This document shows positions 26,377-35,421 of a DNA stretch of 64,000 nt, in pieces (position 1 is the stretch's first letter; every line of letters begins with the position of its first letter). The DNA comes from Halanaerobium praevalens DSM 2228 (GTDB lineage Bacteria; Bacillota; Halanaerobiia; Halanaerobiales; Halanaerobiaceae): contig NC_017455.1 in NCBI RefSeq assembly GCF_000165465.1, forward strand, positions 682,001-746,000, read 5' to 3'. The notes below the pieces were generated by a model. It was not told the origin of the DNA. It saw only the letters and a program-made list of their open reading frames with translations, and made no database searches. The position numbers and the translations under genes were made by a program.

Positions 26377-28314
26377 GTGACTAAAAATATTATAATAGGA
26401 ACAGCAGGTCATGTTGATCATGGAAAAAGTACTTTAATTAAGGCTTTAACTGGTGATGAAACAGATAGACTGGCAGCAGAAAAAGAAAGAGGTATTTCAA
26501 TTGAGCCTGGTTTTTCCCATTTAGAAAATGATAAAACTAATTCTGAAAATTTACGCTTAGGGATAGTTGATGTCCCTGGTCATGAAAAATTTGTTAATAA
26601 AATGTTAGCAGCTGCTGGGGGTGTAGATTTAGCTTTAATAGTTATTGCAGCAGATGAAGGTGTTATGCCTCAAACCTTAGAACATTTAGCCATTTTAGAT
26701 TTATTAGAAGTAGAAAAAGCAATTATTGTTTTAACTAAGATTGAGCTTGTAGATAAAGAGTGGACTGATTTAATAGAATTAGATTTAAAAGATCAATTTA
26801 AGGGTAGTTTTGCTGCAAAAGCTGATATAGTTCGAGTTGATTCTGAAACTGGTAAGGGAATTGCTGCTTTAAAAGATTTAATTATAGAAACAGCTTTACA
26901 GATGAAAAAACGTCAGAAATCGGAAATACCATATTATCCTATTGATCGAGTATTTACTCTTAAAGGTTTTGGTACTGTTGTAACTGGTACTTTGTTTAGT
27001 GGTGAAATTAAAGCTGGAGAAGAGCTTGCTTTATATCCAATGGAAAAAACAATCAAAATTAGAAGTTTAGAAAACCATGGTCAAGAAGTTGAAAAGGTGG
27101 AAGCAGGTAGCAGAGTTGGAATTAATATTGGTGGTTTAGAAAAATCTGAAATAGAAAAAGGGAATATTATAACAACTCCAGATTCACTTTTAAAAAGTAA
27201 ATTTTTTGAAGCTGAACTTAAAATTTTAGAAAACTTAAATTTTACTATAAAAAATGGTGATTCAATTCATTTTCATACAGCTGCTCTAGACACTACTGGT
27301 AAAATTTATTTATATAATAAAAAAGAAGCATTTCCTGGTGAAAAAGTATATGTTAAGTTAGTTTTAGCTGAAAAAGCAGCCTTATTTTTTAAACAAAAAT
27401 ATATAATCAGACGTTTTTCTCCAATGCAGACAATTGGAGGAGGAGAAATTTTAGAGCTTGACCCTCCACCACGCAGAAAAGTATCTGAGCACAAAATAAT
27501 GACTGATTTAGATAATCTAAAAAAAGCTGATCTAAAAGAAGCAGTTGAAATTTTTATTAGAAAAAAAGAAAATTCAGCAGCTGAAATTAAGTTTTTAAAG
27601 AAAAAAAGTGCTTTAAAAAATGAAAAGTTAAAAAGTATTCTAGATGATTTAGTAAAAGAAGCAAAAATTATTGAATTAAGAACTGATAAAAGCTATATTC
27701 ACTACCAAGATTTTGAAAAAATAAAAGAAGATATTTTAAAAATAATAAATGCCTATCATAAAAAGTTTGAACTGAGAGCTGGCTTAAAAAAAGAAGAACT
27801 TAGATCTAAAATAGATTTTAGTTTAAATAAAAAAGAAATGGATACTATGCTTGAAATTTTAGTTAAAGAGAAAGTGCTTAAAGAAAATAATAATTTAATT
27901 TCAGAATTTGCTTTTAAAATCAGCTTAACTAAGGATCTATTAGCTATTAAAAATAAAATTTTAAAATTATATCAAAAAAATCTTTTTAATCCCCCTGCCA
28001 AAGAAGAAATAGTTGAGCAATATGAAAATGGAGCAAGTATTTTTAATTATTTGGTAGATAATAATTATTTAGTTCAAATAAACTCTGAATTATATTTTGA
28101 TCAAGAAGTTTATTCTCAGCTAAAAATAATCTTAAATAATTATTTTCAAAAAAATGAATCACTTAGTTTAGCGGAATTTAGGGATTTAATTGGAAGTAGT
28201 AGGCGTTATGCTTTACCTTTATTAAAAAAATTAGAAGAGCTTAAATTATTAAAAAGAAAAGAGGATTTACGTTATCCGACTAATAAATTAGAAAAAATTA
28301 AAAAAAGCGATTAA
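26377..28314 (+). CDS. selB: Selenocysteine-specific elongation factor
   Basis: GTPase of 645 aa that brings Sec-tRNA(Sec) to UGA codons marked by a SECIS hairpin. G1 is GHVDHGKST, the switch region is ERGISIEPGF, G3 is DVPGHE and G4 TKIE. EF-Tu-like domains 2 and 3 extend to about 345, followed by about 300 residues of winged-helix repeats that bind the SECIS RNA (for example SSRRYALPLLKKLEELKLL near the end). GTG 26377 begins immediately after the selA stop, with ACTGAGGTG upstream. The C-terminus is lysine-rich as expected for RNA contact. Confidence 0.97.
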   Translation: MTKNIIIGTAGHVDHGKSTLIKALTGDETDRLAAEKERGISIEPGFSHLENDKTNSENLRLGIVDVPGHEKFVNKMLAAAGGVDLALIVIAADEGVMPQTLEHLAILDLLEVEKAIIVLTKIELVDKEWTDLIELDLKDQFKGSFAAKADIVRVDSETGKGIAALKDLIIETALQMKKRQKSEIPYYPIDRVFTLKGFGTVVTGTLFSGEIKAGEELALYPMEKTIKIRSLENHGQEVEKVEAGSRVGINIGGLEKSEIEKGNIITTPDSLLKSKFFEAELKILENLNFTIKNGDSIHFHTAALDTTGKIYLYNKKEAFPGEKVYVKLVLAEKAALFFKQKYIIRRFSPMQTIGGGEILELDPPPRRKVSEHKIMTDLDNLKKADLKEAVEIFIRKKENSAAEIKFLKKKSALKNEKLKSILDDLVKEAKIIELRTDKSYIHYQDFEKIKEDILKIINAYHKKFELRAGLKKEELRSKIDFSLNKKEMDTMLEILVKEKVLKENNNLISEFAFKISLTKDLLAIKNKILKLYQKNLFNPPAKEEIVEQYENGASIFNYLVDNNYLVQINSELYFDQEVYSQLKIILNNYFQKNESLSLAEFRDLIGSSRRYALPLLKKLEELKLLKRKEDLRYPTNKLEKIKKSD

Positions 28315-28319
28315 TTAAC

Positions 28320-28348
28320 TTGATGAAATATAAGAATAATGTTAGAAT
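28320..28348 (+). promoter_or_regulatory. Possible promoter of selC
   Basis: TTGATG (28320-28325) and TAGAAT (28343-28348), 17 bp apart, with an extended -10 TGT; the expected start is about 12 bases before the tRNA. Confidence 0.5.
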
Positions 28349-28366
28349 AGATATTAGCAAATATAA

Positions 28367-28465
28367 GGGAGTGGCTGTGTCCATGGTGGACATCTTGGAC
28401 TTCAAATCCAATGGCAGGCAGGCGGACCTGTCTGTGGTGGGTTCGATTCCCACACATTCCCGCCA
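28367..28465 (+). tRNA. selC: tRNA-Sec (anticodon TCA)
   Basis: This 99-base tRNA reads UGA as selenocysteine. GGGAGTG pairs with CATTCCC; the eighth acceptor pair of bacterial tRNA-Sec would be G-A here. The six-pair D stem is built on GTGTCC/GGACAT. The anticodon loop is CTTCAAA (TCA). The extra arm is long, with CAGGCAGG paired to CCTGTCTG (one G-U). The T arm is GTGGGTTCGATTCCCAC, discriminator G, and CCA is encoded. Position directly after selA-selB confirms the call. Confidence 0.96.
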
Positions 28466-28470
28466 AATTA

Positions 28471-28508
28471 CTACAGTCTTTATTTTAGGCTGTGGTTTAT
28501 TTTTATTT
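28471..28508 (+). terminator. Terminator of selC
   Basis: CTACAGTC (28471-28478) pairs with GGCTGTGG (28488-28495) with G-U wobbles, then a T-rich tail. Confidence 0.7.
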
Positions 28509-28561
28509 AAGGTCTTGATTTTAATTAGTTAATTACAAAAGACTAAATAAGGAGAATTTAA

Positions 28562-29785
28562 ATGTATGGACTTGTGCTTGAAGGTGGTGGTGCAAAAGGT
28601 GCCTATCATATCGGAGCTCTTAAAGCGATTAAAGAGCTGAATTTAGAAGTTGAAGCAGTTGCTGGCACTTCTATTGGAGCAATGAATGGAGCAATGTTTG
28701 TACAGGGCAAATTAGATATAGCTTATGATTATTGGTATAATATTTCTACTGCAGAAGTTTTGGATATTGAAGATAAGCATTTATCTAATTTATTGAATTT
28801 AAGTATAAATCAAAATAATTTAATTTATTTTATTAAAAAATTTAAAGAAGTAATTCAAAATAGAGGTTTGGATAATTCTTTTTTAAGAAAAATTTTAGAA
28901 GAAAATATTGATGAAAAAAAGTTAAGAGATGCTAAAATTGATTTTGCAATAGTTACTTTATCTCTAAGTGATTTACGGCCACTGGAACTATTTATTGAAG
29001 ATATTCCCCAAGGTAAATTAGTAGATTATATAATGGCAAGTTCTTATTTGCCTGCTTTTAAAATGCAGCGAATAGATGGTAAAATTTTAATAGACGGTGG
29101 GTTTTATGAAAATTTACCAATTAAAACTCTTCTTAAAAAAGGATATCAAAAAATTATAGCAATTAGAACTTATAGTTTAGGTAAAATTGAACAAAAGTCG
29201 ACTGAAAATGAAAATATAATATTTATTAATCCTAGTCAAAATTTAGGTAGAATGCTTAATTTTGAGCAAAAAAATGCTCGTCAAAATATAGAAATGGGTT
29301 ATTATGATACTTTAAGATATTTTAAAAATTTGGCTGGAACTAAGTATTATCTTAATATAAATGAAACTGAAAATTTTTTTATTAATTATTTATTGAAATT
29401 AGATAAAAAAGTAATTAAAAAATTATTAAAACAATTTTCATTACCTGAAGAACCTTATCTTCGTTCTTTTTTAGAAAACTTAATTCCTAAATTAATTAAT
29501 TTATTAGAAATAGATTATAGTTCAGATTATAAAAAAATTATAATTAGTTTACTAGAAAAACTTGCAGATAACTTAGAAATTAATAGATATCAAATTTATA
29601 AATTTAAAGAACTTTTAACTTTAGTTAATAAAAATTATCAAAAAAAAGATAAAAAGCTAGTGAAAAAATTGCCAGCTTTTATTAAAAAAAGTGGTTTTCT
29701 ACCAAAACAACTAAAAGAAGATCTATTATTAGATATTGCTGCTAAGTTGTTTATTGAGCCAGGAGGAAATAATTTTTATGAATAG
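28562..29785 (+). CDS. Patatin-like phospholipase
   Basis: Serine acyl hydrolase of 407 aa. The oxyanion hole motif is LEGGGAKGAYHIGAL, the nucleophile is in GTSIGAM, and the second dyad residue is Asp in DGGFYENLP. The catalytic part ends near residue 230; the remaining 170 residues are a lysine- and leucine-rich helical region without a recognised domain. Such RssA/YlbK-type proteins probably act on membrane lipids from the cytoplasmic side. TAAGGAG precedes ATG 28562. Its end overlaps the next gene by eight bases, so translation may be coupled. Confidence 0.92.
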   Translation: MYGLVLEGGGAKGAYHIGALKAIKELNLEVEAVAGTSIGAMNGAMFVQGKLDIAYDYWYNISTAEVLDIEDKHLSNLLNLSINQNNLIYFIKKFKEVIQNRGLDNSFLRKILEENIDEKKLRDAKIDFAIVTLSLSDLRPLELFIEDIPQGKLVDYIMASSYLPAFKMQRIDGKILIDGGFYENLPIKTLLKKGYQKIIAIRTYSLGKIEQKSTENENIIFINPSQNLGRMLNFEQKNARQNIEMGYYDTLRYFKNLAGTKYYLNINETENFFINYLLKLDKKVIKKLLKQFSLPEEPYLRSFLENLIPKLINLLEIDYSSDYKKIIISLLEKLADNLEINRYQIYKFKELLTLVNKNYQKKDKKLVKKLPAFIKKSGFLPKQLKEDLLLDIAAKLFIEPGGNNFYE

Positions 29786-29984
29786 AAAAAATAAAAATAG
29801 TGATTTAAGTCCAGAAAAAGAAATGATTCGGGATTTACGAAAAAGAATTTATGGTCAAAGTGATGCTGGCCCTGAATTACCTGTTAGTGATAAAAATTGT
29901 GTTTTTTGCGGTTCGAAATCAGATTTAAAAAAATATAAAGATTCTTATATTTGTAATGAATGTTTAAATGGTATTTTAAATTAA
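29778..29984 (+). CDS. Small four-cysteine zinc protein
   Basis: A 68-aa protein with an N-terminal charged helix (about 8-25) and a C-terminal CVFCG...CNEC pair resembling the zinc-binding domain of ClpX. No other domain is present. ATG 29778 follows an excellent AGGAGG site inside the end of the patatin gene, so both are probably made together. I do not know its function; a role as an adaptor or regulator of the lipase is only a guess. Confidence 0.78.
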   Translation: MNRKNKNSDLSPEKEMIRDLRKRIYGQSDAGPELPVSDKNCVFCGSKSDLKKYKDSYICNECLNGILN

Positions 29985-30064
29985 AAATTTAGCTTTTTAG
30001 GTTTAAAATATATTGATAATAAAACGTTTAGTTAATAAATAAAAATTATAAAGGAGTTAACTGC

Positions 30065-30679
30065 ATGAGTGCACTTTTGATTGGAATAGCAGGTGGAACT
30101 GCATCTGGTAAAACTACTTTAGCCAAAACTTTGAAAAATTCTTTTCAAGATAAAGTAGCAATTTTAAAACATGATTATTATTATTATGATCAAAGTCATT
30201 TTAAAGTTGCTGATCAAGATATTAATTTTGATCATCCTGATTCTTTTGAAACTGATTTATTAATAAAACAATTAGAAAAATTAAAAGAAAAAAAAGAAAT
30301 TGCTAGGCCTGTTTATTCTTATAAGACCAACAATCGTTTAGCAGAAACTAAAAAAGTTAAGCCTGCTCCAATTATTATAGTAGAAGGAATTTTGATTTTT
30401 CATTATCAAAAATTAAAAGAACTATTTGATTTAAAAATTTATGTAGATACTGCTGCTGATATTAGATTATTAAGAAGAATTAGTAGAGATATTAAAGAAA
30501 GAGATAGAACTTTTAATTCTGTTAAAAAGCAATATTTAAGTACTGTAAAACCAATGCACCAAAAATTTGTAGAACCAAGTAAATATCAGGCAGATATTAT
30601 TATTCCACATGGTGGCTTAAATGAAATTGCTAATGATTTAATTATAAAAAAAATAAAAGATCACCTCAGAGAAAATTAA
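30065..30679 (+). CDS. udk: Uridine kinase
   Basis: P-loop nucleoside kinase of 204 aa that phosphorylates uridine or cytidine in pyrimidine salvage. Walker A is GIAGGTASGKTT, the next block is LKHDYYYYDQ, the substrate segment is NFDHPDSFETDLL, and the lid contains LLRRISRDIKERDR. Length is that of the udk family. AAGGAG stands before ATG 30065. It appears to be a single gene closed by its own terminator. Confidence 0.92.
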   Translation: MSALLIGIAGGTASGKTTLAKTLKNSFQDKVAILKHDYYYYDQSHFKVADQDINFDHPDSFETDLLIKQLEKLKEKKEIARPVYSYKTNNRLAETKKVKPAPIIIVEGILIFHYQKLKELFDLKIYVDTAADIRLLRRISRDIKERDRTFNSVKKQYLSTVKPMHQKFVEPSKYQADIIIPHGGLNEIANDLIIKKIKDHLREN

Positions 30680-30707
30680 TATAGCAAGAAAATGCTATAT
30701 TTTTTTA
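30679..30707 (+). terminator. Terminator of udk
   Basis: ATATAGCA pairs perfectly with TGCTATAT over eight pairs, followed by a run of Ts; the stem includes the last base of the stop codon. Confidence 0.85.
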
Positions 30708-30776
30708 AATTAATTGGTAAAAAAATACAGGAAAAGTAAATTTTATCAAGAATATTAACTTAGGAGGTGTTTTATA

Positions 30777-31400
30777 ATGAAAAATAAAAGTAAAACTATA
30801 ATTATTGTAGTTGTTATTATGGCTTTGGTTTTTATTGCTTATTCTCAAAAAAATTTAAAAAATGAGTCGGATTTTAAAAGTTTAAATGATTTAAGTTTAA
30901 AAGAAAGTTCTATTGCTTCTAAATCAAATAACAAAAAAGCAACTAAAGTGATTGTTCATTTAAGTGGAGCAGTTAAAAATCCAGGGGTTTATAAATTAAC
31001 TGAAAGTGACAGACTAATTGATTTAATTAAAGCTGCGGGGGGATTAACCACAAAAGCTGATCTTGATCAAATAAATTTAGCTGAGAAATTATTTGATGGT
31101 CAAAAATTAAAAATACCTTCTCTTTTAAAATTAAAAGAAACTTCTAATTTAAAGGCAAAAAATAAAGTTATAAATCAAAATTATAGTTCAAAAAATACTG
31201 ATAGTAAATATTTGAATATTAATCGAGCTTCACAAGCTGAATTAGAAAGTTTAAGTGGTATAGGGCCTGCTAAAGCTGCAACTATAATTAAATATCGTTC
31301 TGATAATGGACCTTTTGCTCAAAAAAAAGATTTATTAAAAATAAGTGGTATTGGCCCCAAAACATTAGCTAATATTGAAGATGAGATTGTTTTAAGATGA
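30777..31400 (+). CDS. comEA: Competence DNA-binding protein ComEA
   Basis: Membrane-anchored DNA receptor (207 aa) for transformation. An N-terminal membrane helix (about 6-22) is followed by a SLBB domain (about 60-115, IVHLSGAVKNPGVYKL) and a double helix-hairpin-helix DNA-binding region at the end (LNINRASQAELESLSGIG and KISGIGPKTLANIEDEI). ATG 30777 follows TTAGGAGGTG. The stop codon overlaps the comEC start (ATGA), so the two are coupled. The Bacillus comEB deaminase gene that sits between them is missing. Confidence 0.94.
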   Translation: MKNKSKTIIIVVVIMALVFIAYSQKNLKNESDFKSLNDLSLKESSIASKSNNKKATKVIVHLSGAVKNPGVYKLTESDRLIDLIKAAGGLTTKADLDQINLAEKLFDGQKLKIPSLLKLKETSNLKAKNKVINQNYSSKNTDSKYLNINRASQAELESLSGIGPAKAATIIKYRSDNGPFAQKKDLLKISGIGPKTLANIEDEIVLR

Positions 31401-33727
31401 ATTTTAATTTAAAAAGAAGACCATTTTTTTTCATAGCTCTTGCTTTAGTTGGAGGCCTTTTAACTACTTATTTATTAATTTATTTGAAATTGTTTTTGTT
31501 ACTTAAAGTAATTTTAATGTTTGAATTATTATTCTTATTTTATTTTTTTATATTTCGTTTAAATTTTTCTAAAGATGATATTTTTATTTTTTTAATTATT
31601 TTATTTTTTATTTTGGGAACAATTCTATTTACTTATCAAGAATATAAACTTCAAAGTAAATTTTCTTTAAACAAAATTGAGTCTCAAAATATAAAACTAA
31701 TAGCGAAGTTATATTTTGACCTTGGAGATTTAGAAGGAGATACAGTTTATTTAAAGCCCTATTTTATTAATGGTCAAAAAATTAAATACGGAAAAATAAT
31801 TATTCATTCTAAAAAATTAGATAATTTTAATGACGGTGATTTAATAAGTTTAGAATTAGAGTTAAGTGAAATTGATACAGCTTTAAATCCAGGTTCATTT
31901 TCTTATGCCAAATATCTTAGAAAGAAAGGTGTTTATAAACAAGGTTGGGAATTAGAAAAAATAAATTTAATTCAAAAAAGTAAATCTATAAAAAATTCAT
32001 TAATTAGTTTTAAAAAAATATTATTAACTAATATTGATTATTTATTTAGTTTTAAAAATGGTGCTTTTATTAAAGCAATTTTATTAGGAGAAAGAGAAGA
32101 TTTAAATTTTACTCAAAAAGATTTATTAAAAAATGCGGGTGCAAGTCATTTACTGGCAATTTCAGGTTTGCATATGGGGATTATTATTTTAAGTTTTTCT
32201 TATTTATTATTTAAAATTTTCACTAGCAAAAAAATGGCTCTTTACTTTTTGAGTTTTTTGATTTTTATTTATATTATACTTGTAGGTGCAGCTGTTTCGA
32301 TTATAAGAGCAGCTTTATTAGCTCTTTTATTTTTATGGGCCTCTGAGTTTAATCGAGAGGCAGATTTTTTAAATATTATAGCTTTAACTTTGATAATTAA
32401 TTTAGTAATTAATCCTTTAGCTTTATTTACAGTTTCTTTACAACTGTCATATATTTTGGTTTTAGCCTTATTTTATTTAACACCTATTTTTAAGCAGAGA
32501 TTACCAGTATTTTTAGCTGTCTCATTAGTAGCTCAACTGGCTTCAATTGCAATTGCAGGTTACTATTTTAATCAGTATTCTTATATTTCTTTAATTACTA
32601 ATCTTTGGTTAATTCCTTATATTAGTTTATTATTACCATTTATATTTACTTTAGTCTTTTTATCAATTTTTAGTCTAAATTTAATATTACCTTTAGTGTT
32701 TTTGATAGAATGTTTATTAAATTATTTATTTAAAGGTCTTAAATTAATGACTATTCTACAAGGTAGACCTTTAGTAATTGGAAAATTAAATTTAATAACA
32801 GTGATTTTTTATTATATATTATTATTTTCTTTAGCTTTTTTATATAGGAAATACTATATCCAATTAAATTTAAATAAAATTTTATTTTGGCGTAAAATAG
32901 TTTCTTTATTATTATTAATGCTTATTAGTTCTTTTTTTATTAATTTCAATTCCAATAAATTAGAAATTAATTTTGTTGCAGTAGGACAAGGAGATGGAAT
33001 ATTTATTCAATTTCCAGGATCAGAAAATATGTTAATTGATACAGGGCCACCAGGTACTAAGGGACGAAATATTGAATATAATATTATTTCTTATCTGAAT
33101 TACTTAGGAGTTAAAAAAATTGATTATTTTTTGGTAAGTCATTTTGATGCTGATCACGTAGGGGGAATTGAGCACTTATTTAAAAGAAAAAAAGTCAAAA
33201 ATGTTTTAATTCCTCCTTTTACAGAGAAAACTACTTTTCATAGTTTTCTTAATCAAAAAATTAAAGAAAAAAAAGTTAAAGCAAATTATTTAACAGCAGG
33301 TATGGTTTTTAAGCTTGGAAATTGTAAAATAGAAATTTTAAATCCTGAGCCAAATCAGATTCATTCAGATAGAAATGAAAATTCTATAGTTTTTTTATTA
33401 ACACATAAAAATAATAGTTTTTTATTTACTGGAGATCTTTCTCAAGCTGGAGAAGAAAGAATAGTTAAAAAATATGATTTAGCTCATGTAGATGTTTTAA
33501 AAGCAGGTCACCACGGTAGTAAAACATCAAGTGGACAAAAATTATTAACAAAAATCAAGCCTGACTTAGCTATTATTTGTGTAGGGAAAAATAATTTTGG
33601 TCATCCAGCACCAGTGGTTTTAAACAGATTTAAGACAAATTCAATTAGATATTTAAGAACTGATCAAAATGGATTAATTAAAATAATTTCTGATGGTAGC
33701 CAAATTAGAGTAAGAACTTTTAAATAA
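31397..33727 (+). CDS. comEC: DNA uptake channel ComEC/Rec2
   Basis: Polytopic membrane protein of 776 aa that carries single-stranded DNA across the membrane. The first part has two or three helices and a DUF4131-like domain (about 65-190). The competence domain is about 215-490, starting KAILLGEREDL and containing the family sequence LLAISGLHMGIIILSF. The C-terminal beta-lactamase-fold domain (about 520-770) carries HFDADHVGG and GHHGSKTSSG. All parts are intact, so natural transformation could operate, although other com genes are outside the window. Confidence 0.95.
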   Translation: MNFNLKRRPFFFIALALVGGLLTTYLLIYLKLFLLLKVILMFELLFLFYFFIFRLNFSKDDIFIFLIILFFILGTILFTYQEYKLQSKFSLNKIESQNIKLIAKLYFDLGDLEGDTVYLKPYFINGQKIKYGKIIIHSKKLDNFNDGDLISLELELSEIDTALNPGSFSYAKYLRKKGVYKQGWELEKINLIQKSKSIKNSLISFKKILLTNIDYLFSFKNGAFIKAILLGEREDLNFTQKDLLKNAGASHLLAISGLHMGIIILSFSYLLFKIFTSKKMALYFLSFLIFIYIILVGAAVSIIRAALLALLFLWASEFNREADFLNIIALTLIINLVINPLALFTVSLQLSYILVLALFYLTPIFKQRLPVFLAVSLVAQLASIAIAGYYFNQYSYISLITNLWLIPYISLLLPFIFTLVFLSIFSLNLILPLVFLIECLLNYLFKGLKLMTILQGRPLVIGKLNLITVIFYYILLFSLAFLYRKYYIQLNLNKILFWRKIVSLLLLMLISSFFINFNSNKLEINFVAVGQGDGIFIQFPGSENMLIDTGPPGTKGRNIEYNIISYLNYLGVKKIDYFLVSHFDADHVGGIEHLFKRKKVKNVLIPPFTEKTTFHSFLNQKIKEKKVKANYLTAGMVFKLGNCKIEILNPEPNQIHSDRNENSIVFLLTHKNNSFLFTGDLSQAGEERIVKKYDLAHVDVLKAGHHGSKTSSGQKLLTKIKPDLAIICVGKNNFGHPAPVVLNRFKTNSIRYLRTDQNGLIKIISDGSQIRVRTFK

Positions 33728-33813
33728 ATAAAGCTTAATAATTGGAGAGGAGCTCTTAAATATGTTAAAATAATTAAGAAGCAGAATAAGTTAAGTTAAA
33801 GAAGGTGGCTAAA

Positions 33814-34821
33814 ATGGAAATAGAAGAATTTATTAAAAAAGAAAAAAAAGCAAAAAAATTATATTATATTTATGCAGAAAATACGTATTTAAGAAATAAA
33901 TTTAAAAAAGAATTTATGCAGAAATTTATTCCTCATTCAATTAGAGACTTTAATTTGGCTAAAGTGAATCCTGGAGATGAATATTTAAAAAGACTTTATA
34001 GTGCAGTCCAGACACCCCCAATGGGAGCCGAAAAAAGATATATTATTTCTGATTTTGATGATTCTGATTCTTTAAACCAAAAACAAAAAGAAAAGCTTTT
34101 AGAGATATTTAAAGGTTTATCAACTAGTTCAACTTTAGTTTTTTTAACTGCAAATAAGCTTGATAAGAGAAGGAAATTTTATCAAGCTTTAAAAGAAATT
34201 GCTGAATACCAAGAATTTGAACCACCTCGTTATCGTGATTTAGATAAATGGATTATGGAGCGTTTTCAAAAATATAATAAAAAAATTGATCGTCAAAGCC
34301 TTAAAATATTAGAAAATATGTTTAGTAATAAATTAGAAATTTTAAATAGTGAAATAGAAAAAATAATAACTCGTTACCCAGATAAAGATAAAATTTCTTA
34401 TTATGATTTAAAAGAAATAATTAGTAGAGAAAAATTTATTCAAGATGAAGAAATCTTTAAATTTTTAGATTTAATTGGTGATAAAAAAACTGATCAAGCT
34501 CTTTTAACTTTAAAAGAAATGTTAAATAAAGGAGTTTATCCGTTATATTTATTAACAATGCTTAAAAATCAGATAGAACTTTTAATGCAGGTTAAATTCT
34601 ATAGCCAATATACTCATAATAATAAAAAAATAGCAGCTAAATTAAATAAACATCCATATCCAGTCAAAAAAGCAATGAAAAGAAGTAGAAATTTTAGTCA
34701 AAAAGAATTAGAACAAATATTAGCTGAAATTTTAAGAGCAAATCGTCATTTTTTAACAGGCTATTATCCAAATCAAAATACTGCTTTAGAAATGATTATT
34801 ATTAAATCAGTTTCTTATTAA
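33814..34821 (+). CDS. holA: DNA polymerase III subunit delta
   Basis: Clamp loader subunit (335 aa) that opens the beta clamp. The N-terminal AAA+-like domain (about 1-140) lacks a functional P-loop, as is usual for delta, and the helical collar is at the C-terminus (TALEMIIIKSVSY). ATG 33814 is preferred, with GAAGGTGG five bases upstream; GTG 33805 is possible. The order comEC-holA-rpsT is conserved in Bacillus (yqeN). The 86-base gap upstream has a strong unused ribosome binding site followed by a three-codon frame. Confidence 0.9.
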   Translation: MEIEEFIKKEKKAKKLYYIYAENTYLRNKFKKEFMQKFIPHSIRDFNLAKVNPGDEYLKRLYSAVQTPPMGAEKRYIISDFDDSDSLNQKQKEKLLEIFKGLSTSSTLVFLTANKLDKRRKFYQALKEIAEYQEFEPPRYRDLDKWIMERFQKYNKKIDRQSLKILENMFSNKLEILNSEIEKIITRYPDKDKISYYDLKEIISREKFIQDEEIFKFLDLIGDKKTDQALLTLKEMLNKGVYPLYLLTMLKNQIELLMQVKFYSQYTHNNKKIAAKLNKHPYPVKKAMKRSRNFSQKELEQILAEILRANRHFLTGYYPNQNTALEMIIIKSVSY

Positions 34822-34837
34822 GTATTAATAAATAAAA

Positions 34838-34864
34838 AACTCATCCATTTGGATGAGTTTAAAA
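34838..34864. terminator. Two-way terminator between holA and rpsT
   Basis: AACTCATCC (34838-34846) and GGATGAGTT (34851-34859) form a nine-pair stem with a four-base loop, with A- and T-rich flanks usable from both sides. Confidence 0.87.
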
Positions 34865-34906
34865 ATTTAAAAGATAGCTATCTCTTAGATATATTTTTAT
34901 TTAAAA

Positions 34907-35167
34907 TTACATATTGTTGTACATCTTTGTGAGGCGGGATTTTTTACGGGCTGCATTATTCTTATGGATAATATTTCTTGTTACAGCCTTATCGATGACC
35001 TTTTTAGTCTCTTTTAACTGTTCTGCAGCAGCTTCTTTATCCCCTGTTTCAACTGCTTTTTCCATAGTTTTAATAGCATTTTTTAATCTTTCTTTCCATT
35101 CTTTATTCTGAGCAGTTTTCTTTGCACTAGTTTTAACTCTTTTTTTAGCAGATTTAATAATAGGCAT
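34907..35167 (-). CDS. rpsT: Ribosomal protein S20
   Basis: An 86-aa basic protein that binds 16S rRNA in the 30S body. It begins PIIKSAKKRVKTSAKK and contains the helical RNITHKN-like segment (here TRNIIHKNNAARKKSRL), characteristic of S20. GAGGGGGTG precedes the start on the minus strand. It is single and opposed to its neighbours, as in Bacillus, where gpr and spoIIP would follow on the other side. Confidence 0.97.
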   Translation of the reverse strand: MPIIKSAKKRVKTSAKKTAQNKEWKERLKNAIKTMEKAVETGDKEAAAEQLKETKKVIDKAVTRNIIHKNNAARKKSRLTKMYNNM

Positions 35168-35229
35168 CTAACTTCACCCCCTCTTCAAAGTAAATATTTA
35201 TAATCTCAGACTTAATTTGCAACATTTCA

Positions 35230-35258
35230 ATTTTAACATGTTGTTATTAAAAATGCAA
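35230..35258 (-). promoter_or_regulatory. Promoter of rpsT
   Basis: On the minus strand TTGCAT (35253-35258) and TAAAAT (35230-35235), 17 bp apart, with an extended -10 TGT. The leader is about 55-60 bases, long enough for S20 autoregulation, though no specific structure was recognised. Confidence 0.6.
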
Positions 35259-35332
35259 GGTTTAAATTCAAAAATACTATTGTTTAAATCTTATTAATTA
35301 GTTTCAGCTAGTTTTTAGTAGCTAAAAGAAAA

Positions 35333-35361
35333 TTGATTAATAAGTATAAATATAATATAAT
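35333..35361 (+). promoter_or_regulatory. Promoter of lepA
   Basis: TTGATT (35333-35338) and TATAAT (35356-35361), 17 bp apart. Confidence 0.6.
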
Positions 35362-35421
35362 TGTAGTACTATGGATAATATATTTTAATTAGAAAGTTAT
35401 TAAGAAAAAGGAGGAAATTTT

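Noticed and set aside
28320-28532. 70-codon frame covering tRNA-Sec
   Set aside because: The region is fully explained by selC, its promoter and its terminator.
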